This document shows, piece after piece, positions 1 through 11,267 of a DNA stretch of 64,000 nucleotides. The notes under the pieces were generated by a model. The model saw nothing but the letters and a program-made list of their open reading frames with translations, was not told the origin of the DNA and did not search any database. The DNA comes from Setomelanomma holmii (Eukaryota; Ascomycota; Dothideomycetes; Pleosporales; Phaeosphaeriaceae), in the NCBI GenBank assembly GCA_010015745.1, contig ML978174.1:186001-250000 (forward strand). The letters run 5' to 3'. Every line of letters begins with the position of its first letter. Position 1 is the first letter of the stretch. The position numbers were made by a program, and so were the translations under genes.

Positions 1-1683
1 AGTTTGACGGTTTACCAATGCCAAAGTTCATGGACGATAGTTATTGGGCTTCAGTCGTATTTACTTGCCTTTCGCGCTCCCATCATACCCCTGACCCATG
101 CAAACCACCACAGAGATGCCCTTCATGTCATATGTCAAGATCGAAATCTGCAATTCTGACTACCCTTGTACTTCATATTTCGACTAACAAGATGCGCATA
201 GTTTCGGAACAGAGATCGCTCCAACAGATCAGGCCGAGGTCAAATAGAGCATAATGTGCTCGAAGGGCTTCCCATCAATCAGTATCGAGAAGTTGAGATC
301 ACCGTTGGAGCAGATCTAGGCGACAACAAGCCGGTCGACAAAGATGCGTGGCCTGAATTGCCCATGCCACGCGATTCTCACATGCTTCCTGAACATTCTC
401 AACAATTATTACGTGCAGCGCGAGCTGGGCGGACCCTCAAGCCGCCAGCCCCCGTTGAGGACGACAATGAGATGAAAGACGAGGAAGAGGAGAACAAGGA
501 GGTCCAAACGGGCTTTACTATCAAGAAGTATGTCAAGGTTGCGCGCCACCTAGAAGCTCCCGAGCCTGAATATCTCGCAAAGAGGAGAAAAGGATTACCT
601 TCGCAACATGCTCTGAACGGCATAGCCCAGCAGCCATTGAGAGAGACGAAAGTCAAGAAACTCGACGCGGAAGGAAATGCAACTGTATACAAAGTCCTCG
701 TTCCTGAAGGCCAGGCTGTGGAAGGCGAGGTCGAACCCACCGACGCTGCAATAGAAGTCGCTCCAGCTACCGCCGCCCCGGGCACCATCGTGGAAGGTGT
801 TGGAGTTGTGAACGCTGAAGGTGTCGTGGTAGCCAACGATATCCTAACACAAACACCGCCTAGAAGACGACCACCACCGCCGAAGAAGAAGGTGAAGCGT
901 GGAGGACCGGGACGTGGAAGGAAGAAGGTCGTTTTCGTTGAGGGTGCGACAGAGCAAGGCACGACAGTAGCCAGCGCAAGAGGAGATGTGCTTGCAGTTC
1001 CAGGCATCAAGCAAGAAGGTGGTTCTGTGGAGCCATATGACGGCGACACGCCAATGGGTGAGGCTGGTGCGGACGACGAAGAGGGATCCGGAGAAGAAGG
1101 CTCAGATGAAGAGGACCAAGACGGCGAACAAGTCTCCCATCCTTCGACTCCAGCGACTCCGTCGAGGCCGTCTGCAGCACCCACAAGTGTGCCAAACTGG
1201 GACACAGCAGAAATCGCGTCTCTGGAGGCCGCCGGTGCGATCATACCAGCAGCAATCGCCACAGAGGGTGTCTTGCAGGCAGAAGTAAAGAATGAGTCGC
1301 CTGTACCACCGACCTCTGCGCCCGAGTCGAAAGAGCAGAGCGTCGCGCGAGATCCTTCAAGCTCGCCAGATTTACCATTGTCAGCAATATCGCACAGCCG
1401 ACAGAACTCGCTCAATCAGATTCCGACCTCTGCAACCTCGAACGAGCCCGAGGCAATGTCGCTCGAGGTTCCCGAACCTCTCCCTGAGCCAGTTGAGGAA
1501 CCAGTTGCGGAGCCAGTTGCTGAACCAGAAGCGCCACCAGCCGAAATAGCGATAGCGACAGAATCTGAAAGCGTCCAGGCGCCCATCGCCGAGCAACCGT
1601 CAGCTCCGACCTCTGAACCTGACTTGATGGCAAGCCTTGACAAGCAACTTGAGAAAGATAGTGAGGACATAGCAGGCTCGTAG
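1..1683 (+). CDS. Conserved fungal protein with basic AT-hook-like patch, 5' partial
   Basis: I do not recognise this gene by name. The main exon runs from about position 202 to the TAG at 1681-1683; the track start at 256 is only a GTG inside it. An upstream exon piece is readable at the left edge (frame from position 3: FDGLPMPKFMDDSYWAS). A small middle exon near 117-133 (MPFMSY) followed by an intron with donor gtcaag and acceptor gcatag is plausible but unproven. The body has a conserved-looking N-terminal part (GLPINQYREVEITVGADL), an acidic stretch, a proline run followed by a basic Gly/Arg patch (KKKVKRGGPGRGRKK) that resembles an AT-hook, then a long acidic, Pro/Glu-rich low-complexity tail. 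This suggests a nuclear or chromatin protein, which is inference. The 3' end is duplicated in tandem (see the repeat at 1510-1869). Confidence 0.75.
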
Positions 1684-1869
1684 GAGAGCCAGGAGCCAGT
1701 CGCAGAACCAGGAGCGCCACCAGCCGAAACAGCGACAGAATCTGAAAGCTTCCCGACACCGGTCGTTGAGAACCCGCCACCTCCGACCTCTGAACTTGAC
1801 TTGATGACTAGCCTTTACAGGCAACTTGAGAACGACAGAGAGGACATACCAGGCTCATAGGAGGACCTG
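1510..1869 (+). repeat. In-frame tandem duplication of the gene's 3' end, stop codon included
   Basis: Copy 1 (about 1510-1692) and copy 2 (about 1693-1869) align along their whole length. Both begin gagccagt..., both contain ccaccagccgaa, gacagaatctgaaag and ctccgacctctgaac, and both end in a TAG preceded by a related C-terminus (DLMASLDKQLEKDSEDIAGS versus DLMTSLYRQLENDREDIPGS). Copy 2 stays in the same frame as copy 1 and is open for 58 codons between the TAGs at 1681 and 1858. A third start (gagccgttg) follows at 1870. The periods of 183 and 177 nt are multiples of three. Confidence 0.85.
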
Positions 1870-2474
1870 GAGCCGTTGTTCATCCGAGGATCCACTGGCG
1901 CCTGAGCTGTCGCCCGCTGATGACGATAGAGATAAGCTTCAGCATTCCCGTTACGCGTGCGACTCGCTATATTCCTTTCATTCTGTACGTGGCTCATCTG
2001 GCGTTGCAGAGAGACGCATTGGGCGCTTCGCCTGTGTAAGTACCGTACTTGTAGTATACTGTATTGGCTGGAGGGATTGGTCTATCTTCTGTATTTCATC
2101 CGCCGCAACATCATAGTCACAATCAATTCAGCCTTGTCTTTCTTTTCATCACCTGTCGGTTCATTTGTACCACTCGGGTGGTTTCTAGGAGCATTTGCCG
2201 TTAACATCGACCGACCCCACTTCATTGGTCAGACACATCACTCGTCGCCATTTCCGTCGGGAAACCTTCGCGCATACCCCTCACGACTACTTCGCACGAC
2301 TAGTACGGTGCACGCCAAATCCGAAAGCCATCTCCAGTTCTTGAAACACCTGCTATTGATTGGATGACAGTGTTACAAAAGCCATCGGGCAGACTGACAC
2401 AACTACACCATCTAGAGCTTATAAGTGTACACACATCTGCATCCCGCCTTTTACCACAACCCAACTTCGCAACA
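1870..2474. other. Intergenic, no gene seen
   Basis: About 600 nt between the duplicated 3' end and the M20 gene. The open frames here have no recognisable protein character. Presumably it holds the terminator of the left gene and the promoter of the amidohydrolase. Confidence 0.5.
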
Positions 2475-3844
2475 ATGTCTTCCATCAAAGATACCGTATC
2501 ATCGTCACGCCCAGATCTCAAATCGTACGAAGAGCTGTGTATGTTATCCATTCAGATCGATCCAGCCATCATCTCACCACTGATACGTGCCAAGACAAAT
2601 GGTTCCACGCCAACCCCGAACTGTCCTTCCACGAAGAACAAACTGCTGCAGCAATCGTAAAACACCTCCAGACATTCAATGAGTTTGACATTCACTCACC
2701 CATCGGCGGCCACGGTCTCGCCGCCGTCCTCAAAAACGGATCCGGGAAAACCGTCCTCCTACGCGCAGACATTGACGCCTTACCAGTCGCTGAAAAAACA
2801 AATCTCCCGTACGCTAGCATCAAGGTCATGATTGACAGAGATGAAGGTGTTGAAAAGAATGTCATGCATGCGTGTGGTCATGATATGCATATCACGTCCT
2901 TGCTAGCTGCTGCGGAGACGCTGGTCAAATGTAAGGATGCGTGGAGTGGGACGCTGATTCTGGTATTTCAACCTGCTGAGGAAAGAGCGGGTGGGGCGCA
3001 GGCAATGGTAGACGACGGGCTGTATGACAAAGTGCCAGTGCCGGACGTTGTGGTTGGTGCCCATGTTATGCCAGAGAGGGCTGGTGTAATTGGGACGAAA
3101 AGGGGATTGATTGCTAGCAGTGCGGATAGGTTCAAGTAAGTGCTGTGCTAAAGACCTAGACTTGATGCTGACGAGAACAGGCTGAAGATCGAGGGACGTC
3201 AAGCCCACGCATCCACACCACATAGGAGTATCGATCCAATTGTCCAAGCCGCAGCAACAGTGACTCGACTCCAAACCGTTGTTGCGCGAGAGGTCGATCC
3301 CCTGGACTTCGCAGTCGTAACCGTCTCCGCCTTCCACGCCGGCGACGCAGAAAATATCATCCCGACCGAGGCAAACCTCAAACTTGACATCCGCGCCGCA
3401 ACCGCCTCGACTCGAGAGCACGTCCTCAACAGCGTCAAAACAATCATCAACGCCGAAGCCGCCGCGTCTTCGAACCCAAACCAACCAGTCCTCACACCAA
3501 CGACTAATTTCCCGCTCCTCTTTAACGACGCGGACGTTACTGGCGCGCTGGAGAAGTCGTTTGCGGAGTACTTTGAGCCTGGGAAGCACAGTTATCAGGA
3601 CGATATTGCGCGTCTACAGGGCAGTGAGGACTTTGGTATTCTGGCTACGGCGATTGGGAAGCCGAGCTGCTTCTTCTTGTATGGGGGTATTGATCCAGAG
3701 GTTTATGATAAGGCAGAAAAGGATGGGAAGATGAAGGAGCTACCGGGCAATCATAGCCCGTTCTTTGCTCCGATTATTCAACCGACGTTGACGAGAGGTG
3801 TGGATGGGTATGTTGTTGCTGCGCTGACGTTTTTAGGGAAGTAG
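2475..3844 (+). CDS. M20D-family amidohydrolase (metallopeptidase fold)
   Basis: Three exons: 2475-2538, 2595-3135 and 3181-3844, joined in frame to 422 aa. Donors are gtatgt and gtaagt. The N-terminus is MSSIKDTVSSSRPDLKSYEEL. M20D hallmarks are all present: WFHANPELSFHE, LLRADIDALP, the metal-binding HACGHDMH with the family's Cys ligand, PAEERAGGAQAM with the catalytic Glu pair, the dimerisation-domain GRQAHASTPH, and the C-terminal His in NHSPFF. Relatives hydrolyse N-acyl or N-aminoacyl amides such as hippurate, indole-3-acetyl amino acids and p-aminobenzoyl-glutamate. No signal peptide is seen, so it is probably cytosolic. The substrate cannot be fixed from sequence alone. The gene looks intact. 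Confidence 0.93.
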
Positions 3845-4807
3845 GTCGTTGTAGCGGATCAGAGTATCAAAATAGATCATGTGGAAATTAGCTCTGGTGG
3901 GTGCAGAGTGAGTACTGACCGGTGAAAGGACTTGAAGACGCAGCATCGACTGCATAGCTTGCTGAAGGCGCACAATGTCCTGTGGCACTTCTGCTTCCGC
4001 AAGGCTGTCACTTACCTTTCGTAGGACAGTGCTCTACATTTGCCTATTTCTTTCCTGATACCTCTTCCGTCGCAGTCCACCAGCATGGTGAGCACCACAT
4101 CAAGCAATGATCGCGCGCAACCACTGGCCCCGTCTCAATGGCCACCCCGACCCCATCGACACCGTCAATCTCCAGGATGCAAGCCGGCGTGGACATAGAT
4201 CACTCCATAGAGCTTCATCAAGAAGGAGAGGGAACAGACAGAAGCATATGGGAGCATTCAGCGATGTTCGGAGGAAATGTAGACACCATGGGTTGCAATT
4301 GATGTTGGGCATTGCGGCGAGAGCTGCCGCCTTCCGCAAGGGTGGGGCGATCAACCGGTGTAACTTTACTTCCGCCTTACTTGATCATTCACACATTTCA
4401 TAATCATGTGAAGTACCAAAGTATTCTCCGTTATGCCTCTGATCTTTCTCTGAAGGCTTCTAATATGGTCTTTTCGACGAAGGCAGGCATTTGCCTGCGC
4501 GCCCTTCACGAGCCGCCCTTTTTTCCACTATTTGCTAGCAGTCACATCCCGTGACCAGGCAGCTGCCGCCATGCGCCTTACCGTCTACTCATAGCCAAGA
4601 ACGAATGACTACATAAAGAATCATTCAAGCTCGTACCTTATTCCCGCGGTCGTGTCTCCCTGTCGTCCCTCTCTTATCATCAAGTCGCGGTTCTGTGCGC
4701 CATATTTTCATTCGAAGAACAGCCTGAGGATCTCAAGTCACGTGCAAACTCCATTGACGTCCATCGACACGCTCAAAGACCTTCGTCTCTATTCGACTAC
4801 GACAATC
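3845..4807. other. Intergenic, no gene seen
   Basis: About 960 nt. The plus-strand frame at 4107-4403 and its overlapping minus frame read as arginine-rich low-complexity shadows. The distal part should contain the promoter and leader of the DUF2828 gene. Confidence 0.5.
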
Positions 4808-7213
4808 ATGGCGACCGAGCAAACGCTCGGCTCTGCCTCAGTGCACTCTGTCCTCATCTCGTCATTCCCAGTCTTGCTCCCTGAAGATGAAGCATTGCTC
4901 ATGTCAGAAGCCGACTTTCAGGCATTCATCGAGCGAAGTCAGCAGTCTGCACAGCCAGATCTTAAGGATCTCAAAGACGAGATTAAGACCATCGAGTCAG
5001 CAGATGCGAAGACCTTGACGGACTCAGAATCTGTGAGTGGTCACCGCTTGAAGCGGCCAGCTTCTACTGAAGCTGACAATGAGCATGCGCAGAAATCGCC
5101 ATTCATCGCTGGGTTAGAGAAGCATGAGGCTCATCACCGAACACTCGACGATGGGGCAGCGGAGAACAAAGCGCTCACCGAGAACTTCGACGTCACCAAC
5201 ATCTCTTCCAAAAGCGCGGTGGTGAATCTGTTCTACGATCTTGGCGAAAATACTGCAAGTGAGAAACTCAAGACGCTACTTGATGACGCTTGGAAGGAAG
5301 ATCCTCTGCTCACACTCAAGATCATCTTCAACGCTCGGTCTGTCCACTTGGGTAAAGCTAACAGGGTTGCCACGTACAAAGCACTCGGATGGCTTGCAGA
5401 GACTCATCCACGAACTTTGCTCGGCAATCTGCGCTGGCTCGTTCGTCCGGTCATTGCCAAGAAGGCCCCAAAGCCCGAAGCTGGTGACAAGAGCAAGGTC
5501 GGTAACGATGCAACGACCTCAGCCGAGGACAAAAGCGAGCACCCCATTGATGAAGATTTCGATATGATAGGCGCTGAGGAAGCGGATCCGAACAAGGCAC
5601 ACGACGTTCAGTATGGCGTTTCACACGGCTATTGGAAAGATCTGCTCAACCTTGTAGTGTTCGCAGCCAACGATCAGCTTAAGTTCGATGGTGATCCGGC
5701 ATCGCTCCTGAGCCAAAGCCCAGACAACTCCAAGGAAGGCAAGCGTAAGCGCAATTGGAATCAGGCTACCGCGAAGGCAGGCAGACAACAGAAGAAGAAG
5801 CATCAAAACGAGCGCGTGCAGGGCAAGCTGAAGGACGATCCTTTCTACCGAGCTCTACACGTCACTGTTGCGCGACTCTTCGCTGAACAGCTCAAGGAGG
5901 ATAAGGTACATTTAGACTCGGGCAAGAAATCGGATTTGAAGAAGCTCTCTCTGGCAGCGAAATGGGCGCCTACTTTTGGCGAGTTCCACGACAAGCACAC
6001 GTTCATTCTCTCGACAATTGCAGAGATTCTGTTCCCAGAGCCAGCTTCCCACTGTCCTGACGCCACCAACCGTGAGCTCTACCTCCGTCACATCCGCGAA
6101 TTGTATCGGAAGCAGTACGCATCGCCTCTCCGAAAAGCTCTTCACATTGTTGAGCGTGACATTGCGGCCAAGACGTTCGAGAATATCAAGTATGATCGCG
6201 TGCCATCCCTGGCGATGGAGCAGTACAGCGAGCTTTTCATGATGAAGGACTATGAGCGCCTCAAAGACTGTATCAACCGCGTGGCCAGCGGCTCTGCGAA
6301 GATTTCTGGTGCCACCCTGCTTCCTTCCACACTCGTCAGCAAAGCGCGTGCCGCGGCACAGGTCTCCCAAGGCAGCAACACCAAGGACTTCAAAGCGATC
6401 AAGGCTGCTGCTGAGCTGAATATTCAAGCCGACGTCATCAATGGACAGTGGAAGACTCTCCTTCAGCGTGTGCGCGATTCAGGGTCCCTGCAGTCGTCGA
6501 TCGCAGTCTGCGATGTCAGTGGCAGCATGACGTACCCGCACTTCAAGGATGATTCGTGCCCGATGGACTCGGCAATTGGCCTCTCACTTCTGATCTCTGA
6601 GGTTACCGCCCCGCCCTTCGGCGGCGGGTTCATCTCTTTCCATGAGACACCGACATATGTATCCATCGGAGGTGAGCAAGATACGAGAGGTCTGGTAAAG
6701 CAAGTACGCTATATCATGAACGCACCTTGGGGTTACAACACCAACTTCGTCTCCGTGTTCGAAAACGTCATTCTGTCGATGGCTATCAGCAACAACCTCA
6801 ACCAAGAAGATATGGTCAAGCAGGTCTTTGTGTTCAGCGACATGCGATTCGATTCTGCAGGCGGTTCGGATCGCTGGACGTCCTCGTTCGAGCGCATCAA
6901 GCAGAAGTATGCGGACGCTGGCTATGAGATGCCCAAACTCATCTTCTGGAATTTGGCTGGCACCAAGACCGACAAGCCTGCAACGATGGACGACGTCGAT
7001 ACTGCGCTCGTTTCCGGATACTCACAGGGGATGCTGAAGGCTTTGATGGAGACTGGCGCATTGGACGAGGAAGACGAGCTTGTTGAGGAGGCTGTGGAGG
7101 GTGATGGTGGCATGACCGAGGTGTGGAAGGTCAAAAAGAAGATCGACCCTGTCACTGTGGTCAAGAAAGCGGTTGCACACAAGGCGTACGACATGTTGGA
7201 GGTCCTGGATTGA
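4808..7213 (+). CDS. DUF2828 / von Willebrand A-like protein
   Basis: Single exon, 801 aa, from the first in-frame ATG at 4808 (MATEQTLGSASVHSV); the frame is open further upstream but without an ATG. The sequence matches the DUF2828 family: NLFYDLGENTA near the N-terminus, the stretch TLKIIFNARSVHLGKANR, an insert rich in K/E/D, and a C-terminal vWA-like domain with a MIDAS-type motif DVSGSM at about residue 569, followed by VFVFSDMRFD. DUF2828 proteins occur in fungi, plants and some viruses, and their structure recalls the TROVE/Ro60 arrangement of helical repeats plus vWA, so RNA binding is a possibility by analogy only. It contains a predicted basic segment (KRKRNWNQATAKAGRQQKKK). Intact. 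Confidence 0.9.
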   Translation: MATEQTLGSASVHSVLISSFPVLLPEDEALLMSEADFQAFIERSQQSAQPDLKDLKDEIKTIESADAKTLTDSESVSGHRLKRPASTEADNEHAQKSPFIAGLEKHEAHHRTLDDGAAENKALTENFDVTNISSKSAVVNLFYDLGENTASEKLKTLLDDAWKEDPLLTLKIIFNARSVHLGKANRVATYKALGWLAETHPRTLLGNLRWLVRPVIAKKAPKPEAGDKSKVGNDATTSAEDKSEHPIDEDFDMIGAEEADPNKAHDVQYGVSHGYWKDLLNLVVFAANDQLKFDGDPASLLSQSPDNSKEGKRKRNWNQATAKAGRQQKKKHQNERVQGKLKDDPFYRALHVTVARLFAEQLKEDKVHLDSGKKSDLKKLSLAAKWAPTFGEFHDKHTFILSTIAEILFPEPASHCPDATNRELYLRHIRELYRKQYASPLRKALHIVERDIAAKTFENIKYDRVPSLAMEQYSELFMMKDYERLKDCINRVASGSAKISGATLLPSTLVSKARAAAQVSQGSNTKDFKAIKAAAELNIQADVINGQWKTLLQRVRDSGSLQSSIAVCDVSGSMTYPHFKDDSCPMDSAIGLSLLISEVTAPPFGGGFISFHETPTYVSIGGEQDTRGLVKQVRYIMNAPWGYNTNFVSVFENVILSMAISNNLNQEDMVKQVFVFSDMRFDSAGGSDRWTSSFERIKQKYADAGYEMPKLIFWNLAGTKTDKPATMDDVDTALVSGYSQGMLKALMETGALDEEDELVEEAVEGDGGMTEVWKVKKKIDPVTVVKKAVAHKAYDMLEVLD

Positions 7214-7381
7214 ACTCAAAAGGAGGCGAGTAGAGGACTCGGGGTAGGGATCGCACGGAAGCTGTTTGGACGCTTATTTTTGCATATATTTTACGAAGTA
7301 ATGACAGCAAATGCATCTACACATATCTCATCTCTCTATCGTGGCTCAAATCGCAATACTGTGTAATCACACTCCTTCCAT

Positions 7382-8359
7382 TCACCTTTCCAGCTCAACA
7401 CACTTTCTCAGAATTCCCTCCATCTCATCCTTCCAAATTGTAAAATGCGTCCCTCGCTCAACCACCTCCAGCCTCCCTCCACCCAACTTCGCATCAATCC
7501 ACTTCGCCACCTCCACCGGCGCGATTTTATCCTCACTCCCGTGCACAAGCCTCACCCTAGACGCATCCACATTCTCGAGCTTGAAACCCCAATCTGACGT
7601 AAGTATCTTGCCATCCAGATACGCACCACTGTTCCCCTGCTTAAACGCCTCGCGCATCTGCGCAACCGCATTGTCAATATGACCATCGTCATCCGGCGGT
7701 GTTTTCAACGCCATGTCCTTCTCCTCTGGCGTACTACACTGCGAAATGAGAAGATCTTTCATTCCACTCGGCGTATCGTTCCGTAAGTACGGGCGGATGA
7801 GACCAGGCAGGACAATCCACCTCGCCACCATCCTCACAATCCAATCCCTCATCCCGCCCAACCGCCAGCCCAACATCGGCACGGTATCGTACAAGGCGTC
7901 CAATGGCCCGATTCCACACACAACAGTGGTTTCTTGAAGGCGGGTAGCGGGAATGTACCACGCACAAGCCAGCGCAAACGGGCCACCTGCACTCGCGCCC
8001 AGAATACTAAACTTCTCAATGCCCATGTGGTCCGCGAGAGCGAGGACATCGTCGGGCCACTCGACCAACTTCCGCTCCGCAAACGTTGAAAGGCCGCAGC
8101 CTGGGCGGTCAATGGTGATGAGTCGTGCGCCGACGGTGTGGGCGGCGGTGGAGAAGGACCGGCCGACGAGGCGCGAGCCGGGCATGCCGTGGAAGAGGAA
8201 GATCACGGGGGAGGTGGGGGCGCTAGAGCCGTATATTGCGTAGCCTAGGGTGCGGGTGGAGGGGAGGGTGAGAGATTGGGATTCTGAGGGGCGGAAGGCG
8301 AGTCTGGAAGGATCGGGTGGTGGTATTGAGGGAGAAGAATATTGTTTGGCGTAGGACAT
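7382..8359 (-). CDS. Alpha/beta hydrolase
   Basis: Single-exon, 325-aa protein starting MSYAKQYSSPSIPP. Alpha/beta-hydrolase landmarks: oxyanion-hole segment LFHGMPGSR at about 54-63, ITIDRPGCGLS after strand 4, nucleophile elbow GASAGG with Ser near 123, catalytic Asp in HGSEDKIAP near 277 and His in GTHFTIW near 305. No signal peptide is seen. The closest family type is the soluble epoxide-hydrolase/proline-iminopeptidase-like group of fungal hydrolases; the substrate is unknown. It converges with the DUF2828 gene, with only 168 nt between the two stops. A short GT run lies immediately upstream of the start codon. Confidence 0.92.
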   Translation of the reverse strand: MSYAKQYSSPSIPPPDPSRLAFRPSESQSLTLPSTRTLGYAIYGSSAPTSPVIFLFHGMPGSRLVGRSFSTAAHTVGARLITIDRPGCGLSTFAERKLVEWPDDVLALADHMGIEKFSILGASAGGPFALACAWYIPATRLQETTVVCGIGPLDALYDTVPMLGWRLGGMRDWIVRMVARWIVLPGLIRPYLRNDTPSGMKDLLISQCSTPEEKDMALKTPPDDDGHIDNAVAQMREAFKQGNSGAYLDGKILTSDWGFKLENVDASRVRLVHGSEDKIAPVEVAKWIDAKLGGGRLEVVERGTHFTIWKDEMEGILRKCVELER

Positions 8360-8360
8360 G

Positions 8361-8375
8361 GTGTGTGTGTGTGTG
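8361..8375. repeat. Short (GT)n run upstream of hydrolase start
   Basis: About seven GT units directly upstream of the minus-strand ATG, so it reads (AC)n in the mRNA leader. Confidence 0.85.
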
Positions 8376-8906
8376 GTCTGTTGTGTTTATTGATCTAAGC
8401 TAAGATTCGGACGGTGGGGATGTTCTAGTTTTGCTTCATTCGCAGGTTCGGTGAGCTGCTGATTTTCAAATCAACGTCAAGTGCGTTCTGAGAAGTGAAG
8501 ACACTCTTCGCGATTATATAGCATCAAGTAAGTGGCACGAAAGCTGGATTGAGGTCGCAAGGGCGATGACTTCTTGCTCATCACTCACGGAAGCTGCGTA
8601 GTTCCTGCTGCTGCTATTGTTGTTGTTTCGCTGTAGCCTGGGTCGGTGTTACAGGGCCTGTCAGCCTCAGCAAGATAATGGTTCGGCTCACATTCTCGAA
8701 GGATTGGCCTTGCTGACGCCAAGGAGGGAAGTCGCGACACCCGGAGCGCCGTTCTGCCATGTCCGATCAAGCTCAAAATTAGAGGATGGCGCAACCACGA
8801 CAGGGTAATAGTTCATTGCGTCGTGGCGATTTGCCGGGTATCCTATGGGTCGCTCGATTGAAAAGGTCGCCTCAAAATCTAACTCATGCTTGCTTGCCGT
8901 CTATCA
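8376..8906. other. Intergenic, no gene seen
   Basis: About 530 nt between the 5' end of the hydrolase and the 3' end of the AT-hook protein gene. No open frame with protein character; it presumably carries the hydrolase promoter. Confidence 0.5.
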
Positions 8907-11092
8907 TCAAGCGCGCCCTTCGAGCCATCCAGCCGTCCTCCCCAACATGCTGTTGAAACTCTTGGTGTTTGCCAACAGGCCACCACCAGAGGAACCAACG
9001 TCTCTTCCCACCATTCCAAGTAGCATGCTGAGCGGTACCTCGGGGCCCTCATCCTCTCGCCCCTCCTTGCGTGCCTTCTTCCGTCCATTTTGTATAGCCG
9101 CTTCGATATCGAACATGTCTTCGCTAAGCTTATTCCTCGCATCGACTTTAGCCTTATCCGCGTCGTAATCCGCTTGCACGTCATCATGCTCGAGGGCGAC
9201 CTCCTGCCTGGAATTCTGGAGAGCAAGTATGTCCTTCCGCAGCTCTGCATTGTCTCGCTTGAAAAGCTTCAGCTTCTTAAAGTTGGTGCTCAAAACATCA
9301 TTGGCATCCTGGAGATCCAAGAGCTTCTCGTTCAAGCTCTCCTTGAAAGACAAGGACATGTTGAGCTCGGTCCGCAGTTCCTTGCGCCGCGCAAAGTCTT
9401 TCACTGTCTGCATCTTCTCTGCCATACGTGTCAAGCGGTAATCGATAGTCTCCTCAAGAATCGTGCGTGTGGTATCGGCAACGGTAATACCTCGCACTGT
9501 TGAGCCCTTAATGCGCATGACAGAAATGGCATGCTTGGGACCGAGGAACTTGTGGCGCTTTCGCGGTGGCTTCTCGCTCGAAGGTTTGACAGGCTGCGTG
9601 CGCTTTGGCGATGCTTGTTTTGCATTAGGTCGTGGTGTTGGTTCAGGCTCCTCTTCAGGGTCAGGCTCCTCTTCAGGGTCAGGCTCTTCGTAGTCGGATC
9701 CTTCCCTGTCAGACACTTCAATGACTTCCTTCTGCCGTCTCCCGTGCGTTTTTGCGCTTGGCCCCTTGTCAGGAGAAAGTTCGTCTTCTTCGTTCTCGTC
9801 TTCCAGCTCTACATCTTCATTCTTGGTCTTCTTGCTGCGAGGCTTCCTCGTCGCTGGCGTGGCGGTATTTCGAGCATGTGCCGCTGCGACACTCTTCGCT
9901 GGCCTGCCACGCTTGACAACCGGGGCTGCAATAGGCGCGCTGGAAGCCTCGTCCTCGTCGTCTAGGATAATCTTCCGTGGTCGACCTGCCTTCTTGGGCG
10001 GCTGTGCTACTGTTTGGGCTTTCGGTTGTTGCCTTTGCGGATCTTGTGCGTTCTGCACCTTTGCAGCTAGTGGAGTTTCCTGCACTGGAGTCGGCTGCAT
10101 CGGAGAGGAGAGCTCATCGACCTCCATGGCCTCAGCATCCTGCGAGTTCGCGCCACGCTGTTCATCCCTCGCCACAATTCGTGGAGTCGTGCCATTGACT
10201 TGTGGCGGAGATAGTTCATCCTCGCTTTCGTCCTCCGGAGCTGCTCCAGGTGTATCGAACTCGGGCCCAAAGCGAGACGCAGAGGATATCCTTGGTCGCT
10301 CGTTAGATGTGACACCTGGTGTTGCTGGCCAGAGTTCCGTCGATTTCGATCTGCGTGGAATGGATTGCCGCGGGGCAATTATCATGCTGCCTATCCGGTC
10401 CGCGATTGGCGTCCTTGAAGGCACGCTCCCAGACGACACGCTTTTCTTGGCAAGGACCGAGACTGGCGTGCCATTTACAGCTGTCGACGCATTCAATGTC
10501 GCCTTTCGAGCGGTGCTTGCTATATCTTCCAGAACCGACAGCTCGTCAGGCACGTCATCGACTTCTTCATGGATGGGCGAAATGGTGCCGACAACCCTCC
10601 GGCTTTTCTCGATGCTGCGGACAACTTCTTCGCGGTCTGGGCTCAGCTCATCTTCCTCCCCATCCTCTGCACTCGGTTCCGCGTTCGGTGAACCCCGCTT
10701 TCTCTTACCAAGGTGTGGTGTCACAGTTTGGTCTTTGGGGGTCCTCTGCCGTTTCGCGGCACTGCTGCGAAGAGCCGACGCGCTTCGGTGCCGTTGTGCT
10801 GAGCCATTTGCGCGACTGGGTGTGCTCCGGACGGGTGTTCGACGCGACGATCGCTGAGGTGGCAGCGACGATTGTTTGGCTGGTCGCGCATCAAGAGAGC
10901 CAAAGTTGAACCCAAAAGACGCCTGGACGAAGGATGGTCTGCGACAGTCAGCATACAATACGCAGACATGGAAACAACGCCTACCCTGCGCCGCGCACGC
11001 GCTGCTGGCGATGCTCGCGCCGATCTACACGTGCGTTAGCCTGGAGTATTTGATATAGGGATGCATTGTTCAGGCTTACCCATTGGCGCCAT
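8907..11092 (-). CDS. AT-hook coiled-coil nuclear protein, probable inner-kinetochore CENP-U/Ame1-like
   Basis: Three exons on the minus strand: 11092-11080, 11024-10985 and 10938-8907, in frame, 694 aa (N-terminus MAPMDRREHRQQRVRGAG). Introns are 55 and 46 nt with donors gtaag and gtagg. The first 450 residues are low-complexity, rich in S/T/P/E, with two AT-hook-like motifs (KKAGRPRK and VKRGRPAK) and acidic repeats such as DPEEEPDPEEEPEP. The last ~230 residues are structured: a conserved block (MRIKGSTVRGITVADTTRTI) followed by a long coiled coil with many charged heptads. That layout, and the C-terminal block in particular, fits fungal CENP-U (Ame1/Mis17), a CCAN subunit that pairs with CENP-Q. 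The assignment is from memory of the family and is not certain; a generic AT-hook protein is the alternative. Confidence 0.6.
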
Positions 11093-11267
11093 AGCGATAG
11101 TGGAAATGGCAGTAGCGTGTATCGATGTGTGGTCGCGTTGTGTTGGAGACGTCTGTTGTGACAGTTACGCGCTAGCACGTGTGGTGGAGCTTGGCCCCCG
11201 CAACCTTATTTCGCCGCGGCAATCACAGCCCAAAAGTCTCAATTGAGCTACACACTTCTGGTCAATC
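11093..11267. promoter_or_regulatory. Shared divergent promoter region
   Basis: Only 175 nt separate the start codons of the AT-hook protein (minus) and the CHCH protein (plus), so both promoters must lie in or overlap this interval. It contains CAATTGAGC close to the plus-strand start; no TATA box is evident. Confidence 0.6.

Noticed and set aside
399..1415. Long minus-strand open frame opposite the first gene
   Set aside because: Ser/Pro-rich antisense shadow of an acidic low-complexity coding region; no independent protein character.
1681..1860. Programmed stop-codon readthrough into the duplicated C-terminus
   Set aside because: The context is TAG followed by G, not the TGA-CTA type context known for fungal readthrough; kept only as a tandem duplication.
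4107..4403. Overlapping plus and minus frames between the M20 and DUF2828 genes
   Set aside because: Composition and lack of motifs indicate chance frames.
9721..10857. 378-codon plus-strand frame opposite the AT-hook protein
   Set aside because: Ser/Phe/Leu-rich antisense of the disordered minus-strand gene; the minus-strand model has splice sites and domain logic.
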